DNA of 57,471 nt from Pseudomonadota bacterium (GTDB lineage: Bacteria > Pseudomonadota > Gammaproteobacteria > Burkholderiales > Thiobacillaceae), in NCBI GenBank assembly GCA_021848725.1, contig JAJZTS010000010.1, positions 1 to 57,471 of the forward strand. The letters run 5' to 3'. Positions 44,132 to 53,148 of this stretch are shown here, piece after piece. The stretch's first letter is position 1. Each line of letters starts with the position of its first letter. The notes under the pieces were generated by a model, which saw only the letters and a list, made by a program, of their open reading frames with translations, made no database searches and was not told the origin of the DNA. Position numbers and translations under genes: made by a program.

Positions 44132-45022
44132 TTAGGGCGCATTGCAGTTCGCCAGTAATTTTGCAGGATTGGTTGCGGTCATCTGTTTGATTTCCTCGCT
44201 TGAGATGCCCGTATCCATAAGTTTGGTCAGAAAACGGCTAAAACCCGCTATCGGCGAGCCATTGGATTTTTGTCCGAGGTCCGATGAAAGCAGGCAATGT
44301 TCAGCGCCTACATGGGCGATTTGCTCACGCATCGTTTCCACTTGGATGGGGGCGTGCAGAATGCCCGTGCAGGCGACAAATGAGTGCTCAATGTACGCCC
44401 CTAGTTTTACGGCTTCCTCCTGTGCGTCGAGAGGAAGCCCTATTCGGGGCATGGAGGCATGCGTGACGACGATTCGGCGAACGCCTGCTGATTGGGCGGC
44501 ATTGATGACCCAAAGGCATTCTTCGGGAGAGATGTGGCCGGTCGCCAAAATGGCGTCTGAGCGCGCAATTTCATCGAGGATGGCGAGCAATTCGCCATGA
44601 TTTCCTCGATCCCGTAAATCCATGCCGAGTGGATGTTTTTCGCTGTAAGGGTAGTGAGATCGGCTGCCAGTCAGATGGTAATGATGGGCGGCACCGTAGG
44701 TCGGGAGGAATACCATGGCGGCGCCATGACCCAGTGCCGCTTTCACAAGCGCGGAATTTATGCCGCCTGTTGCTGGATTGAGTGCTACTGACCCATAAAA
44801 ACGACAGCTGCCGCCCAGGGTTTGGTTTAGGACATACGCCTGTCCGGTGGTTGGTAAGGCGTGATCCTTCAATACGAGTCCGGCCATGCCTGCTTGGTTG
44901 GCGGCCAGGCCCAATTCGACGACGTCCATCGCCCGACCAACTAAGTCTGGCCCGGCGTGCACATGCATGTCGTAGCTTCCTGATAGTAATGAACATTCAC
45001 TCAAAAATTCGGTGTGGGGCAT
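44132..45022 (-). CDS. Metal-dependent amidohydrolase-like protein (DUF6282 type)
   Basis: 296 aa, soluble. Amidohydrolase-fold features: HxH in YDMHVHAGPDL (about residues 20-22), LVLKDHA, ATGHISPEE, VTHASMPR and a late Asp in LLSSDLGQ, a plausible set of metal ligands on a TIM barrel. I associate the DMHVHAGPD start with the DUF6282 group, of unknown substrate. It is divergent from the nitroreductase gene with a 135-bp shared promoter region, and more A/T-rich than the housekeeping genes around. It may be part of the 44.1-49.5 kb metabolic cluster. Confidence 0.75.
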   Translation of the reverse strand: MPHTEFLSECSLLSGSYDMHVHAGPDLVGRAMDVVELGLAANQAGMAGLVLKDHALPTTGQAYVLNQTLGGSCRFYGSVALNPATGGINSALVKAALGHGAAMVFLPTYGAAHHYHLTGSRSHYPYSEKHPLGMDLRDRGNHGELLAILDEIARSDAILATGHISPEECLWVINAAQSAGVRRIVVTHASMPRIGLPLDAQEEAVKLGAYIEHSFVACTGILHAPIQVETMREQIAHVGAEHCLLSSDLGQKSNGSPIAGFSRFLTKLMDTGISSEEIKQMTATNPAKLLANCNAP

Positions 45023-45087
45023 GGTGTTGCTTTCGATTGGATGGCCCCTTGGAGGGCGGTTAAATTTAGGTAATGGTGCGCGGTATA

Positions 45088-45116
45088 TTGACAGGATTGA
45101 AGTGCCGGTATTAAAG
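45088..45116 (+). promoter_or_regulatory. Promoter of the nitroreductase gene
   Basis: A consensus -35 TTGACA (45088-45093). At 17 nt spacing the -10 reads TTAAAG (45111-45116), with TATTAA as an alternative at a shorter spacing. The divergent DUF6282-type gene must start from the same 135-bp gap. Confidence 0.45.
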
Positions 45117-45157
45117 TAAATAAGTATTCACTCGTCAAACCAAAAAGGAGGTACCTT

Positions 45158-45829
45158 ATGAATGCACCGACCCAAGGCAAGCTGCTGGAACAAACCCTGA
45201 CTACCGGTATTGAAGAGGTCATTCGGCGGCGTCGCGCTATCCACAGCTTTGTACCGGGCCCGAACCTCAGCAAGGAACAGTGGCAGAAATTATTCGATCT
45301 GACGGCCCTCACGCCTTCTTCCTATAACTTCCAGCCCTGGGATTTCGTCGTCGTTGAAGATGTGAAAAAGCGCGAAGAACTGCTTCCGCTATGCTGGAAC
45401 CAGAAGCAGGTTATGGATTCCGTCGCCGTCGTGGCTGTTCTGGGCGACAAGAATCCGCATCGTCGCGACGATCAGATCCTGCAGCAATTCGTCGATGGCG
45501 GTTATTTCAATGACGAGGTTAAACAAACCTTGAAGGGTTCGATCGACGTGGTCTACCCGAACGAAGAGCGTCGGGTCGAACATGCGGTTTGCGGCGCATC
45601 GTTGGCGGCGATGACTATGATGTTGGTGGCCGACGGCATGGGTTTGGGTACTGCCCCGCTTATCGGCTTTGACCCCAAAGGTGTGGCCGAATACTTGAAA
45701 GTACCGAGTGACTACATGGTGGTGATGATGATGTGCATCGGTCACCCTTCTCACAAAGAGCTACCGAGGCAGCCGCGCCGTGGCTATGGGGATTTCGTGC
45801 ACTGGGACGCCTTCGGTGGTAAGGCCTAA
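45158..45829 (+). CDS. Nitroreductase family protein
   Basis: 223 aa FMN-dependent oxidoreductase fold. The phosphate-binding start EVIRRRRAIHSFVPG, the FMN/active-site loop LTPSSYNFQPWDFVVVED, and MTMMLVADGMGLGTAPLIGFD are characteristic. Substrates of this family range from quinones and nitroaromatics to dehalogenation and ring-modification steps. A near-ideal AAAGGAGGT ribosome site precedes the ATG, suggesting high expression. First gene of the plus-strand cluster 45158-49512. Confidence 0.9.
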   Translation: MNAPTQGKLLEQTLTTGIEEVIRRRRAIHSFVPGPNLSKEQWQKLFDLTALTPSSYNFQPWDFVVVEDVKKREELLPLCWNQKQVMDSVAVVAVLGDKNPHRRDDQILQQFVDGGYFNDEVKQTLKGSIDVVYPNEERRVEHAVCGASLAAMTMMLVADGMGLGTAPLIGFDPKGVAEYLKVPSDYMVVMMMCIGHPSHKELPRQPRRGYGDFVHWDAFGGKA

Positions 45830-45905
45830 ATAGAGCATTTGCTCGGCAACGTGCAGTCGGATCAATGCCGGGTTAAATCATCTGATAAATCGAATAGATC
45901 GAATT

Positions 45906-45956
45906 AAACCCATCATTGCTTAGGCATCTATCGGTGCTAATGCCGTGATGGGTTTT
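45906..45956 (+). promoter_or_regulatory. Extended hairpin in the leader of the U32-like gene
   Basis: An outer 10-bp stem AAACCCATCA/TGATGGGTTT (45906-45915 and 45946-45955) encloses an inner 5-bp stem GGCAT/ATGCC, followed by TTTTC. It lies 77 bp after the nitroreductase stop and 31 bp before the next start, so it may terminate the first or regulate the second gene. Confidence 0.6.
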
Positions 45957-45986
45957 CTATTAATAAATATTAAAGGGAGAAATGAT

Positions 45987-47006
45987 ATGAAAATGGAAAT
46001 GGACGCCAGCGTCCTAGAGAATACGGGCGAGGCGAAAACGTCGATTCGGTCGGGCGTGAGCCCGCGTGATCATGAGGTCGTAAGGGGCTCATTCAGAGCC
46101 CGTGCATGGCTGAAGAGCCATGGTTACCCCTATTCAGACAATGTGGAGTTGCAGGCTTCCCCTTTGCGATTTCCCGATGGCGGTAACTTCGCGGTGGAAA
46201 TCCCTGTCATCAATACACTGGATGTGCTGAAAGGCACTGTGGCGGCGCTCAAAGAAGAGGGCATTCCGTGCACCCGCTTCAACGAAACGCATGGCTCGAT
46301 ATTGCTTTCGGACAGCGAAATCAGGGAAATGCTTTCGCTGTGTGCGGAGAGTGGCTACGGTATTGCATTCTCAATCGGGCCACGGCCGGAGTATGACAGG
46401 AAGGCCGCATTTTATCGGGGTAAGTTTGGTTTAGAGCAGGGGCGGCGAGTCAATAATAACGACGCGATCGCAAACTCTGTCGAAGAGGTGCTGCGCTTGG
46501 TCGATCTGGGTTGCCGGGGCGTCATTGTCTACGATATGGGGGTCATGCGCATCCTCTCCGAGATGAGAGAAAGCGGTAATCTGCCGCAAGATTTGTTTTT
46601 CAAAGCCTCATCCCATTGCATTGTAAGCAACCCGGTTACAGCGAAGATATGGGAAGAGCTCGGCGCCGACAGCGTGACAGTGCTGCATGATGTGGACTTG
46701 GTTGTCCTGCAAGAGATGCGTCGGATGACGAACGGCCTGATCCTCGACGTGCCGATCGATGTTTACGACGACAAGGGGGGCTTCATTCGTTACAACGAAA
46801 TTCCAGAAATCGTCCAGGTTGCGGCGCCGGTGATTCTCAAGATGGGCGCCAGTGCGCAGGTAAATCCCTACGATCAGGTGAACCTGAATACGGTCAAGAA
46901 GCGGGTCCGTCGAGTGGCGTTGGGCCTGGAATATCTGGAGCGCTCCGGCATACCCACGAAATTCGCCGCCAAGACTGCGCCTTTTTGGTGTCATCCATCC
47001 CTCTAA
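45987..47006 (+). CDS. U32-peptidase-like TIM-barrel protein, 339 aa
   Basis: Tentative family. The order of strands and loops (FAVEIPVINTLDVLKGTVAALKE; VLRLVDLGCRGVIVYDMGVMRIL; KASSHCIVSNPVTAKIWEELGADSVTVLHDVDLVVLQEM; LILDVPIDVY) resembles the barrel of U32 family proteins. The U32 signature with its Cys-rich C-terminal part is not seen, and only a few Cys are present, so an iron-sulfur role like UbiU/V is not supported. The start at 45987 has an AGGGAG site. It follows the nitroreductase gene and is followed by an acyl-CoA dehydrogenase-like gene. Confidence 0.6.
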   Translation: MKMEMDASVLENTGEAKTSIRSGVSPRDHEVVRGSFRARAWLKSHGYPYSDNVELQASPLRFPDGGNFAVEIPVINTLDVLKGTVAALKEEGIPCTRFNETHGSILLSDSEIREMLSLCAESGYGIAFSIGPRPEYDRKAAFYRGKFGLEQGRRVNNNDAIANSVEEVLRLVDLGCRGVIVYDMGVMRILSEMRESGNLPQDLFFKASSHCIVSNPVTAKIWEELGADSVTVLHDVDLVVLQEMRRMTNGLILDVPIDVYDDKGGFIRYNEIPEIVQVAAPVILKMGASAQVNPYDQVNLNTVKKRVRRVALGLEYLERSGIPTKFAAKTAPFWCHPSL

Positions 47007-47017
47007 CCAAGCCTTCA

Positions 47018-47051
47018 GGGCGCCGCTCCTGCCGGACGGCGCCCGGTGCTT
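47018..47051 (+). terminator. Hairpin after the U32-like gene
   Basis: 8-bp stem GGGCGCCG/CGGCGCCC with an 11-nt loop, then GGTGCTTTT, ending about 14 bp before the next start codon. Possibly a weak terminator or attenuator. Confidence 0.5.
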
Positions 47052-47064
47052 TTGGGGCGCGAAA

Positions 47065-48327
47065 ATGCAAACATACAGCGATGCGCTGCCGCTCCATGAG
47101 GAGCTGGATAGCTCAAGTGCGGGAAAGGCGCGGGCATGGCAATTAATAGCACGCGAATTCGCGAAAGAGGTCATGCGACCGTGTGCGGCACAGCTCGACC
47201 CCTTGCCGGCAACTGAAGTGTCGACGAATGCGGCATTTAAAGAGTTTTTCAAAAAAGCGCACGGACAAAGGCTACACGCCATGGCTTGTCCAGAGGCTAT
47301 GGGGGGCGGAGGGGCCTCTATCTATGAACAGAGCTTGGTTTATGAGGAGTTGGGTTGGGGTAGCTCCGGGCTGGCGCTGTCGTTGGTGGTTTCGCAAATC
47401 CCATTTCTGGCATTGTCGGCTCACGCATCAGCTGATCTGCAGGATCAGTATCTGAGGCCATACCTGGAAGATCGGCAGGCCGAATTTATCGGTTGTTATC
47501 CAGTCACCGAGCCCGCTCATGGGAGCGATCTGTTTTTTATTGGTAATCCCGTGCATGGAGGAAGGTCGGAATGGAGCTTGGCGCGTCTGAATTATGAAAC
47601 GAATGCTTATCTTGATGAGCGCCGCAATGAATGGGTCATCAATGGCCAGAAGGCCCAATGGATTACTAATACCTCTATTGCAACGCATGCTTTTGTGCTC
47701 GCGGCCCTCCAGGCAGGGGGTTCCGCGGGCTTTTTAGTGCCATTGTCGACTGCGGGCGTTGAACGCGGAGTTGCATTGGAAAAGCTGGGGCAGCGCGAGA
47801 TGAACCAGGCAGGAATCTCATTTAAAGATGTGCGGATTCCTTATGACCACATGCTAATCGGTCCTGGCGACTACCAGCGCTTCATCTCGAATGCATTTGG
47901 CAATGCTTACATCCTGATCGGGGCGGTATGCGTCGGCATAGCAAGGGCAGCCCTCGAGGAGGCGGTGGCATTTTGCAAGGCCCGCGTGCAGGGGGGGGCG
48001 AGGCTGGTCGAGCATCAAGATGTTCAGCGCAGACTGATGGATTTGTTCGCCGAAGTGGAGCTGATGCGTGCTTACATCCGGTCGCTTGCTCGGTATCACT
48101 CTGATGCGGCAAAGACGCGTCTTATGCATTACTCGGCAGTTGCGAGAGGGCATGTGTCCAAGCAGGCATTCAAGGTATGCAGCGATGCACTCGATCTGTT
48201 CGGGCATGTCGGATTTTCTAAGGGTGTGCTGATTGAAAAGCTCTATCGAGATGCAAGGATGACGAGAATGATGGGCGGAGCAGGCACTGTGGCGCAACTT
48301 CGTGCGGCCCAAGAATTCTTTTCCTGA
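47065..48327 (+). CDS. Acyl-CoA dehydrogenase-like flavoprotein lacking the usual catalytic Glu
   Basis: 420 aa, acyl-CoA dehydrogenase fold: N-terminal helical part, middle beta domain (FIGCYPVTEPAHGSDL; WVINGQKAQWITNTSIATHAFVLAAL; GISFKDVRIPYDHMLIG) and C-terminal helical domain (ALDLFGHVGFSKGVLIEKLYRDARMTRMMGG). In typical members the segment after YRDA reads xIYEGTxxIQ with the catalytic Glu. Here it is RMMGGAGTVAQ, with no acidic residue. It could use a base elsewhere, as isovaleryl-type enzymes do, or have another activity. It runs into the dehydrogenase gene after 6 bp. Confidence 0.87.
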   Translation: MQTYSDALPLHEELDSSSAGKARAWQLIAREFAKEVMRPCAAQLDPLPATEVSTNAAFKEFFKKAHGQRLHAMACPEAMGGGGASIYEQSLVYEELGWGSSGLALSLVVSQIPFLALSAHASADLQDQYLRPYLEDRQAEFIGCYPVTEPAHGSDLFFIGNPVHGGRSEWSLARLNYETNAYLDERRNEWVINGQKAQWITNTSIATHAFVLAALQAGGSAGFLVPLSTAGVERGVALEKLGQREMNQAGISFKDVRIPYDHMLIGPGDYQRFISNAFGNAYILIGAVCVGIARAALEEAVAFCKARVQGGARLVEHQDVQRRLMDLFAEVELMRAYIRSLARYHSDAAKTRLMHYSAVARGHVSKQAFKVCSDALDLFGHVGFSKGVLIEKLYRDARMTRMMGGAGTVAQLRAAQEFFS

Positions 48328-48333
48328 ATAATC

Positions 48334-49512
48334 ATGGGACGAGCGAAATATCAAATTGCCGCCCTTCCGGGCGATGGCATTGGCCGAGAGGTCATGGATC
48401 AGGCGGTACGGGTGCTCGATCTCGTCGCCGAACGGTCGGGGTGCGTGTTCGAGATGGACACTATCCAGTGTGGGGCACAGTATTACCTGGAGCATGGCGA
48501 CGATATCGAGGCTGGCGGCCTTGCCAGGTGCAAAGCAGCCGATGTTATTCTTTTAGGGGCGGTTGGCTTGCCGAGTCCCGACGGCAGGTCGCAAATCACC
48601 ATGCCCGATGGAAAGATGGCTGGATGGTCTCCGCTCGTGCGAAATCGGGTGAATTTGGATCTATACGCCAATATTCGCCCGGTGAAACTCTTTGATGGCG
48701 GTGCCGTTCGGATATCTGGAGCGGTGCGGCATGTATGGGACCCCGACAAAGTGGATATGGTGTTTTTTCGCGAAAACACCGAAGGCCTCTATGCCGGGTC
48801 GGGCGGCATCCTGGCACCTGGCGGAATCCCCCAGGTTGCGACGGACACTCGGGTCTTGACCCGAAATGGCTCGGAGCGAATTTTACGCAGGGCATTTGAC
48901 GCAGCGAATGCTCGGCGAGGGGCGCCCGCAGACGGTAAGAAGCGCGTGACGTGTGTCGTAAAAAATAACGTTCTCTATGGCTGCAAATTTTTCACTGGCA
49001 TTTTGGAAGAGGTTGCCGATCGGTATCCGGATGTTGAATACGAGGTGGTATTGGTTGATGCCTTTTGCCAATGGCTGATACGGCAACCCGAGCACTACGA
49101 TGTGGTGGTGACGACCAATATGTTCGGTGACATCGTGACCGAATTGGCGGCGGTGCTGCAAGGAGGGATGGGCATGGCGAGCGGCGGCAACGTGGGCGAT
49201 CGGCATGCGATGTTCGAACCGATTCATGGCTCAGCGCCAAAGCTTGCAGGGAAAAACCGGGCAAACCCCATGGCAATGATGCTTGCCACATCGGAGGCCT
49301 TGAAGTGGCTCGGCGCGCAAAAAAACGATCCGCTCCTTTATGCGGAGGGAGGCAATATCGAATTCGCCGTTCGGGCGCTGATCAAGTCGGGTAAATGCCT
49401 CACCTATGACCTAAAGGGGGCATCCGGCGCGGCATCGATGAGCGAGGTGACGGAGGCGTTATTGCAAGAATTGGCGAGGATTCCGTTGGCTTCGTCCACC
49501 GTGCCAGGGTGA
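48334..49512 (+). CDS. Isocitrate/isopropylmalate dehydrogenase family protein
   Basis: 392 aa beta-decarboxylating dehydrogenase, NAD(P)- and Mg-dependent, acting on a malate-type substrate with a 3-substituent. Family motifs: AALPGDGIGREVMDQAV, LYANIRPVKLF, FFRENTEGLYAGSGG, TTNMFGDIVTELAAVLQGGMGMASGGNVGD, EPIHGSAPKLAGKNRANPMAMMLA. It is not the standard LeuB sequence; the RENTEG type is closer to isocitrate, homoisocitrate or tartrate dehydrogenases. No leuCD genes are near. Last gene of the cluster; a terminator follows. Confidence 0.88.
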   Translation: MGRAKYQIAALPGDGIGREVMDQAVRVLDLVAERSGCVFEMDTIQCGAQYYLEHGDDIEAGGLARCKAADVILLGAVGLPSPDGRSQITMPDGKMAGWSPLVRNRVNLDLYANIRPVKLFDGGAVRISGAVRHVWDPDKVDMVFFRENTEGLYAGSGGILAPGGIPQVATDTRVLTRNGSERILRRAFDAANARRGAPADGKKRVTCVVKNNVLYGCKFFTGILEEVADRYPDVEYEVVLVDAFCQWLIRQPEHYDVVVTTNMFGDIVTELAAVLQGGMGMASGGNVGDRHAMFEPIHGSAPKLAGKNRANPMAMMLATSEALKWLGAQKNDPLLYAEGGNIEFAVRALIKSGKCLTYDLKGASGAASMSEVTEALLQELARIPLASSTVPG

Positions 49513-49539
49513 ATGTCGGCCAATCGCAATGCCCAGCGA

Positions 49540-49563
49540 AGCCGCCGAATGGCGGCTTTTTTT
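49540..49563 (+). terminator. Terminator of the 45-49.5 kb cluster
   Basis: Stem AGCCGCC/GGCGGCT with GAAT loop, followed by a run of T, 27 bp after the last gene of the cluster. Confidence 0.9.
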
Positions 49564-49718
49564 GGTCCAGCCCTCGTGCATCGCGCGAAAATGGGCGCTG
49601 ATCATGGTAAATACCGCACTAACTTGAAATGGAACGTCCTTCGTCATCGGCCATGACTGGAAAAACCTAGGGGAGGTATGCCTATAATCCTGACGTACGT
49701 AATGGTGGGAGACTAAAA

Positions 49719-50417
49719 ATGGACGCGTCTCAGGCAAGTGAGACCCCCGATATGACGATGTTTCTTGCATCGGCCATACACGATATGAAGAACTCGCTCA
49801 GCGTATTGACGGGCTTTATGGAAGACAGCCTAGGCGATGCGGCGCTGCAGGAACAACCGATTTATAAAAAAATGGCGCCGATGTTCTACGAGGTCAAGCG
49901 CCTGAATGACAACCTGCTCGAACTGCTGACCATCTATAAGGTGGACCGGAAATTTTATCCTTTCGATTTGGCCGAGCATGCCGTCGATGACTTGATGGCC
50001 GAGATCGAGCAGCAAAGCGGCACACTGCTGAATACACAGAATGTGAAGCTCGAGTTGGATGTGCAAGAGGGGCTTTATTGGTATTTCGACCGCGATTTGG
50101 TGCTGGGCGTGATCTCGCATGCGCTGAACAATGCTTCTCGCTATACCCGAGGCAGCCTGCGCCTGGCAGCCGCGGAAGCGGACGGCTTCCTGGAGTTGCG
50201 GGTCGAAGACAACGGCGGCGGTTACCCCAAGGCGATGATCGAGGAAGGCATCGCGGTGAGTCGGGGCGTGAGCTTCAACACGGGTAGCACCGGCTTGGGC
50301 CTGTATTTTTCCGCCATGGTGGCGAAGATGCATAAGAACCAGGGGCGGGCCGGAGAAATTTTGCTCGAGAACGGCGGCAAGCTAGGGGGCGGCTGCTTCG
50401 TCCTGCGACTGCCTTGA
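49719..50417 (+). CDS. Soluble sensor histidine kinase, 232 aa
   Basis: Compact two-domain kinase: a HisKA-like helix pair with the phospho-acceptor His21 in AIHDMKNSLSVL, and a HATPase domain with N box SHALNNASRYT, G1 VEDNGGGYP and G2 STGLGLYF. No membrane helix or sensor domain is present, so the input must come from another protein. The start has a GGGAG site. A TATAAT box is at 49683-49688. It is 32 bp upstream of a receiver-TPR protein, its probable partner. Confidence 0.88.
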   Translation: MDASQASETPDMTMFLASAIHDMKNSLSVLTGFMEDSLGDAALQEQPIYKKMAPMFYEVKRLNDNLLELLTIYKVDRKFYPFDLAEHAVDDLMAEIEQQSGTLLNTQNVKLELDVQEGLYWYFDRDLVLGVISHALNNASRYTRGSLRLAAAEADGFLELRVEDNGGGYPKAMIEEGIAVSRGVSFNTGSTGLGLYFSAMVAKMHKNQGRAGEILLENGGKLGGGCFVLRLP

Positions 50418-50449
50418 ATTTCTGTCGATAACAATAGCGAGACACAGAC

Positions 50450-52072
50450 ATGATGTTCACGAACGACAGCCACAATGCCTTTGCCGAACGGCGATTCTTG
50501 ATTGTCGATGATTTCCAGGGGATGCGCTCGATGCTGCGGGAGATGTTGAAAACCTGTGGTGCCAAGGATATCGATGCGGCTTCGAATGGCAATGAAGCTA
50601 TCAATATGCTGGAAAAGGGCAAATACGATGTCGTGTTGTGCGACTACACCTTGGGCGCCGGCAAGAATGGCCAGCAGGTTCTGGAGGAGGCCAAGTTCAG
50701 GAACTTGATTGGTTTGGCGACGGGCTGGGTGGTGATCTCGGCAGAAAAGACCCAGGACATGGTGCTGGGTGCGGCGGAATATACGCCGGACGACTATATT
50801 GTGAAACCGGTCAATGAAGCCACGGTGCGGACGCGTCTGCTCAAGGTCATGGCGCGGAAAGCCGCGCTGCATGACATCGAGAAGGCGCTCAAATCCAATG
50901 ATTACAAGCGCGCGATTGCCTTGTGCGATGAGCAACTGGTGGCGCGGTCGCCCTATACCTCCGACTTGCTGCGTATGAAGACCAGTCTCTTGATGAAATC
51001 CGGTCAAAACGACAAGGCCAAGGCCGTGTTCGAGCAAATCCTGGCACAACGCGACATTCCCTGGGCCAAGAGCGGCTTGGCCAAGATTCATCTGTTGAAC
51101 AAAGATTTCGATGTGGCACGCCGGCTGTTGAGCGAAGTGGTCGAGGCCAATCGCACCTACCTCGAAGGCTATGATTTGTTGGCCAAAACCCTGGAAGAAG
51201 TCGGCGAACTGGACGAGGCTCAACATGTGCTGGCCAGGAGCGCTGAACTCTCACCCAACTCAATGACGCGTCAACGCTCGCTTGGCGAAATTGCGCAAAA
51301 GCGCGGTGATTTGGAGGTTGCGGAAAAATCGTTCCGCAAGACGATATCGCTCGGCGAGTATTCGGTCTTTAAGACGCCGGCTGCCCATATTGGCCTCGCC
51401 AAGGTCTGCGCTGAGAAAAACAACACGGCCGAGGCGATTCGTGTCCTGGGTGAGGTGCACAAGCAATTCGATGATCCCGAGGCCACACTGCATGCGAAAG
51501 TGATCGAGGGCGCGGTGCAAAGCAAAAGTGGGAACCTCGTTGAGGCGCGCAAGCTGGCAGGCGAGGTTGCGGCCATGGTGAAGGACTCCGCGGCACGCTT
51601 GCCGGCGCACATTACCCTGGAAGCGGCGGATTTGATCATGGGCACCGGTAATAAGGATGCCGCATCGGAGCTGCTCAAGATTGTCGTGCAGAACAATCAC
51701 GAGAATCAGCAGTTGATCGAGGATGTGAAGAAGGTCTTCGTCAAAGGCAATATGGAGCAGGCTGGCAACGATCTGGTTGAGTCTTCATTGCAGGAGGTGG
51801 TGCAAACCAACAACAGAGGGGTCGCACTGGCCAAGGAAGGCAAGCTGGACGAGGCGGTCACGCTGATGCGGAATGCCAAGGCGATGATGCCGAACAACAA
51901 GCGCATCCTGTTGAATTTGGCCTATGCCATGATCTTGGCGATGAAGAAGAACGGTAGGGACAACGGTATGGAGCGTGAGGCCCGCGAGTGCCTCGATCGT
52001 GTGCAAAAGCTGGATCCCGGGGAGAAGCTCTACGGCGAATACCGGGCGATGCTGGAGACGTTGGCTACCTAA
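50450..52072 (+). CDS. Response regulator with C-terminal TPR array (paralogue 1)
   Basis: 540 aa. A CheY-like receiver (about 14-130) has the acidic pocket D20-D21, phospho-acceptor D65 (VVLCDYTLGAG), S97 and K119 (YIVKP). Residues about 140-535 form TPR-like helix pairs (for example YKRAIALCDEQLVARSPY; DLEVAEKSFRKTISLGEYSV; NNRGVALAKEGKLDEAVTLM). There is no DNA-binding or enzymatic output domain, so the output is likely protein interaction. The gene at 53149 encodes a close paralogue. It starts at 50450 or the adjacent ATG at 50453. Confidence 0.9.
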   Translation: MMFTNDSHNAFAERRFLIVDDFQGMRSMLREMLKTCGAKDIDAASNGNEAINMLEKGKYDVVLCDYTLGAGKNGQQVLEEAKFRNLIGLATGWVVISAEKTQDMVLGAAEYTPDDYIVKPVNEATVRTRLLKVMARKAALHDIEKALKSNDYKRAIALCDEQLVARSPYTSDLLRMKTSLLMKSGQNDKAKAVFEQILAQRDIPWAKSGLAKIHLLNKDFDVARRLLSEVVEANRTYLEGYDLLAKTLEEVGELDEAQHVLARSAELSPNSMTRQRSLGEIAQKRGDLEVAEKSFRKTISLGEYSVFKTPAAHIGLAKVCAEKNNTAEAIRVLGEVHKQFDDPEATLHAKVIEGAVQSKSGNLVEARKLAGEVAAMVKDSAARLPAHITLEAADLIMGTGNKDAASELLKIVVQNNHENQQLIEDVKKVFVKGNMEQAGNDLVESSLQEVVQTNNRGVALAKEGKLDEAVTLMRNAKAMMPNNKRILLNLAYAMILAMKKNGRDNGMEREARECLDRVQKLDPGEKLYGEYRAMLETLAT

Positions 52073-52244
52073 CCGGCGCGACGTCTGGGGCGTATGCTTC
52101 GTCCAACTGCCTGCAGCGACAGGTATTATTCAAATCGATCTTTTAGCGCTCGATTTGTGGCTGACTGTCGGCTTGTCGCTAGACAGTACCAGGTAGGATG
52201 CTCTATTTTCTACAGCTGAATTCGAATTTGGTCGGGTGGTGGCA

Positions 52245-52895
52245 ATGGTTGTTGCAAAGCAGGACGAGGCCTTATTCCCTATAGATGATCCGCTGTTTAA
52301 TGAGCTTGTCGCTGAGGGGGTGGTTCGGAGTTATCCGAAAAAGGCCATCCTCATCAGTGAGGGCGATGATGGGAATTCAGTGTATCTCGTGCTTTCCGGG
52401 CGCCTGAAAATCTATACCAGCGACGAATCAGGAAAAGAATTGGTGTTGGCATTCTGCGGCCCCGGAGACATCGTGGGCGAGATGGCGCTCGACGGCTCCA
52501 AACGTTGTGCCACCGTGATGACGGCCGAGCCAACCCGTTGTGGGGTCGTTACCCATGCGCGTTTTCGCGAGCGCATCAAAAACGATCCCGATTTGGCCAT
52601 GCGCGTGATCACGCGGCTGATCCGACGTAGCCGGACTGCAACCAAGGCGGCGAAGGAGTTGGCATTGGCCAGTGTCTACAGTCGCGTGGTCAATTTGCTG
52701 AGCGACCTGGCCGTGCCGGCTGCGGGCGGTGTCCACATCGTGCAGGAAAAACTCTCGCAGCAGGATATCGCGCACCGTGTCGGTTCCTCGCGCGATATGG
52801 TTAACAAGGTATTCAAGGAATTGGTGCAAGGCGGCTATATCGAGGTCAACAACCGAGAGGTCGTCTTGCTGAAAGCTCCGCCGGCTCATTGGTGA
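52245..52895 (+). CDS. Crp/Fnr family transcription regulator
   Basis: 216 aa. An N-terminal cyclic-nucleotide-binding-type beta roll (about 20-130; ILISEGDDGNSVYLVLSGRLKIY, GDIVGEMALDGSKRCATVMT) is followed by a C-terminal winged HTH (LSQQDIAHRVGSSRDMVNKVFKEL). The Fnr Cys cluster is not present; the effector is unknown. Start choice: the ATG at 52245; GTG codons at 52236 and 52239 are in frame. It stands between the two receiver-TPR genes and may control the module. Confidence 0.9.
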   Translation: MVVAKQDEALFPIDDPLFNELVAEGVVRSYPKKAILISEGDDGNSVYLVLSGRLKIYTSDESGKELVLAFCGPGDIVGEMALDGSKRCATVMTAEPTRCGVVTHARFRERIKNDPDLAMRVITRLIRRSRTATKAAKELALASVYSRVVNLLSDLAVPAAGGVHIVQEKLSQQDIAHRVGSSRDMVNKVFKELVQGGYIEVNNREVVLLKAPPAHW

Positions 52896-53148
52896 GGCAT
52901 CGAGCCAGCGCGTCTTGCCGTTCGCGCCTGTGGTATATAAGTACTAGCCTGCCTTTGAATATTCGACTCGGTTACTGCGGAATAGCCGATCCCATTTTGC
53001 CCGGCGATTCAATAGAGTACTGAGCGTACCGGTCGAGCCCAAGCCTGCCTTAAAAGAACCAGAAGGTAAGGCTCGGCCGCGTACAACAAGCGAGTGACTG
53101 TGGTGGGAGCCATGTCAATTCAAGCTACGAATTGTGTGGGGTGGTGTT

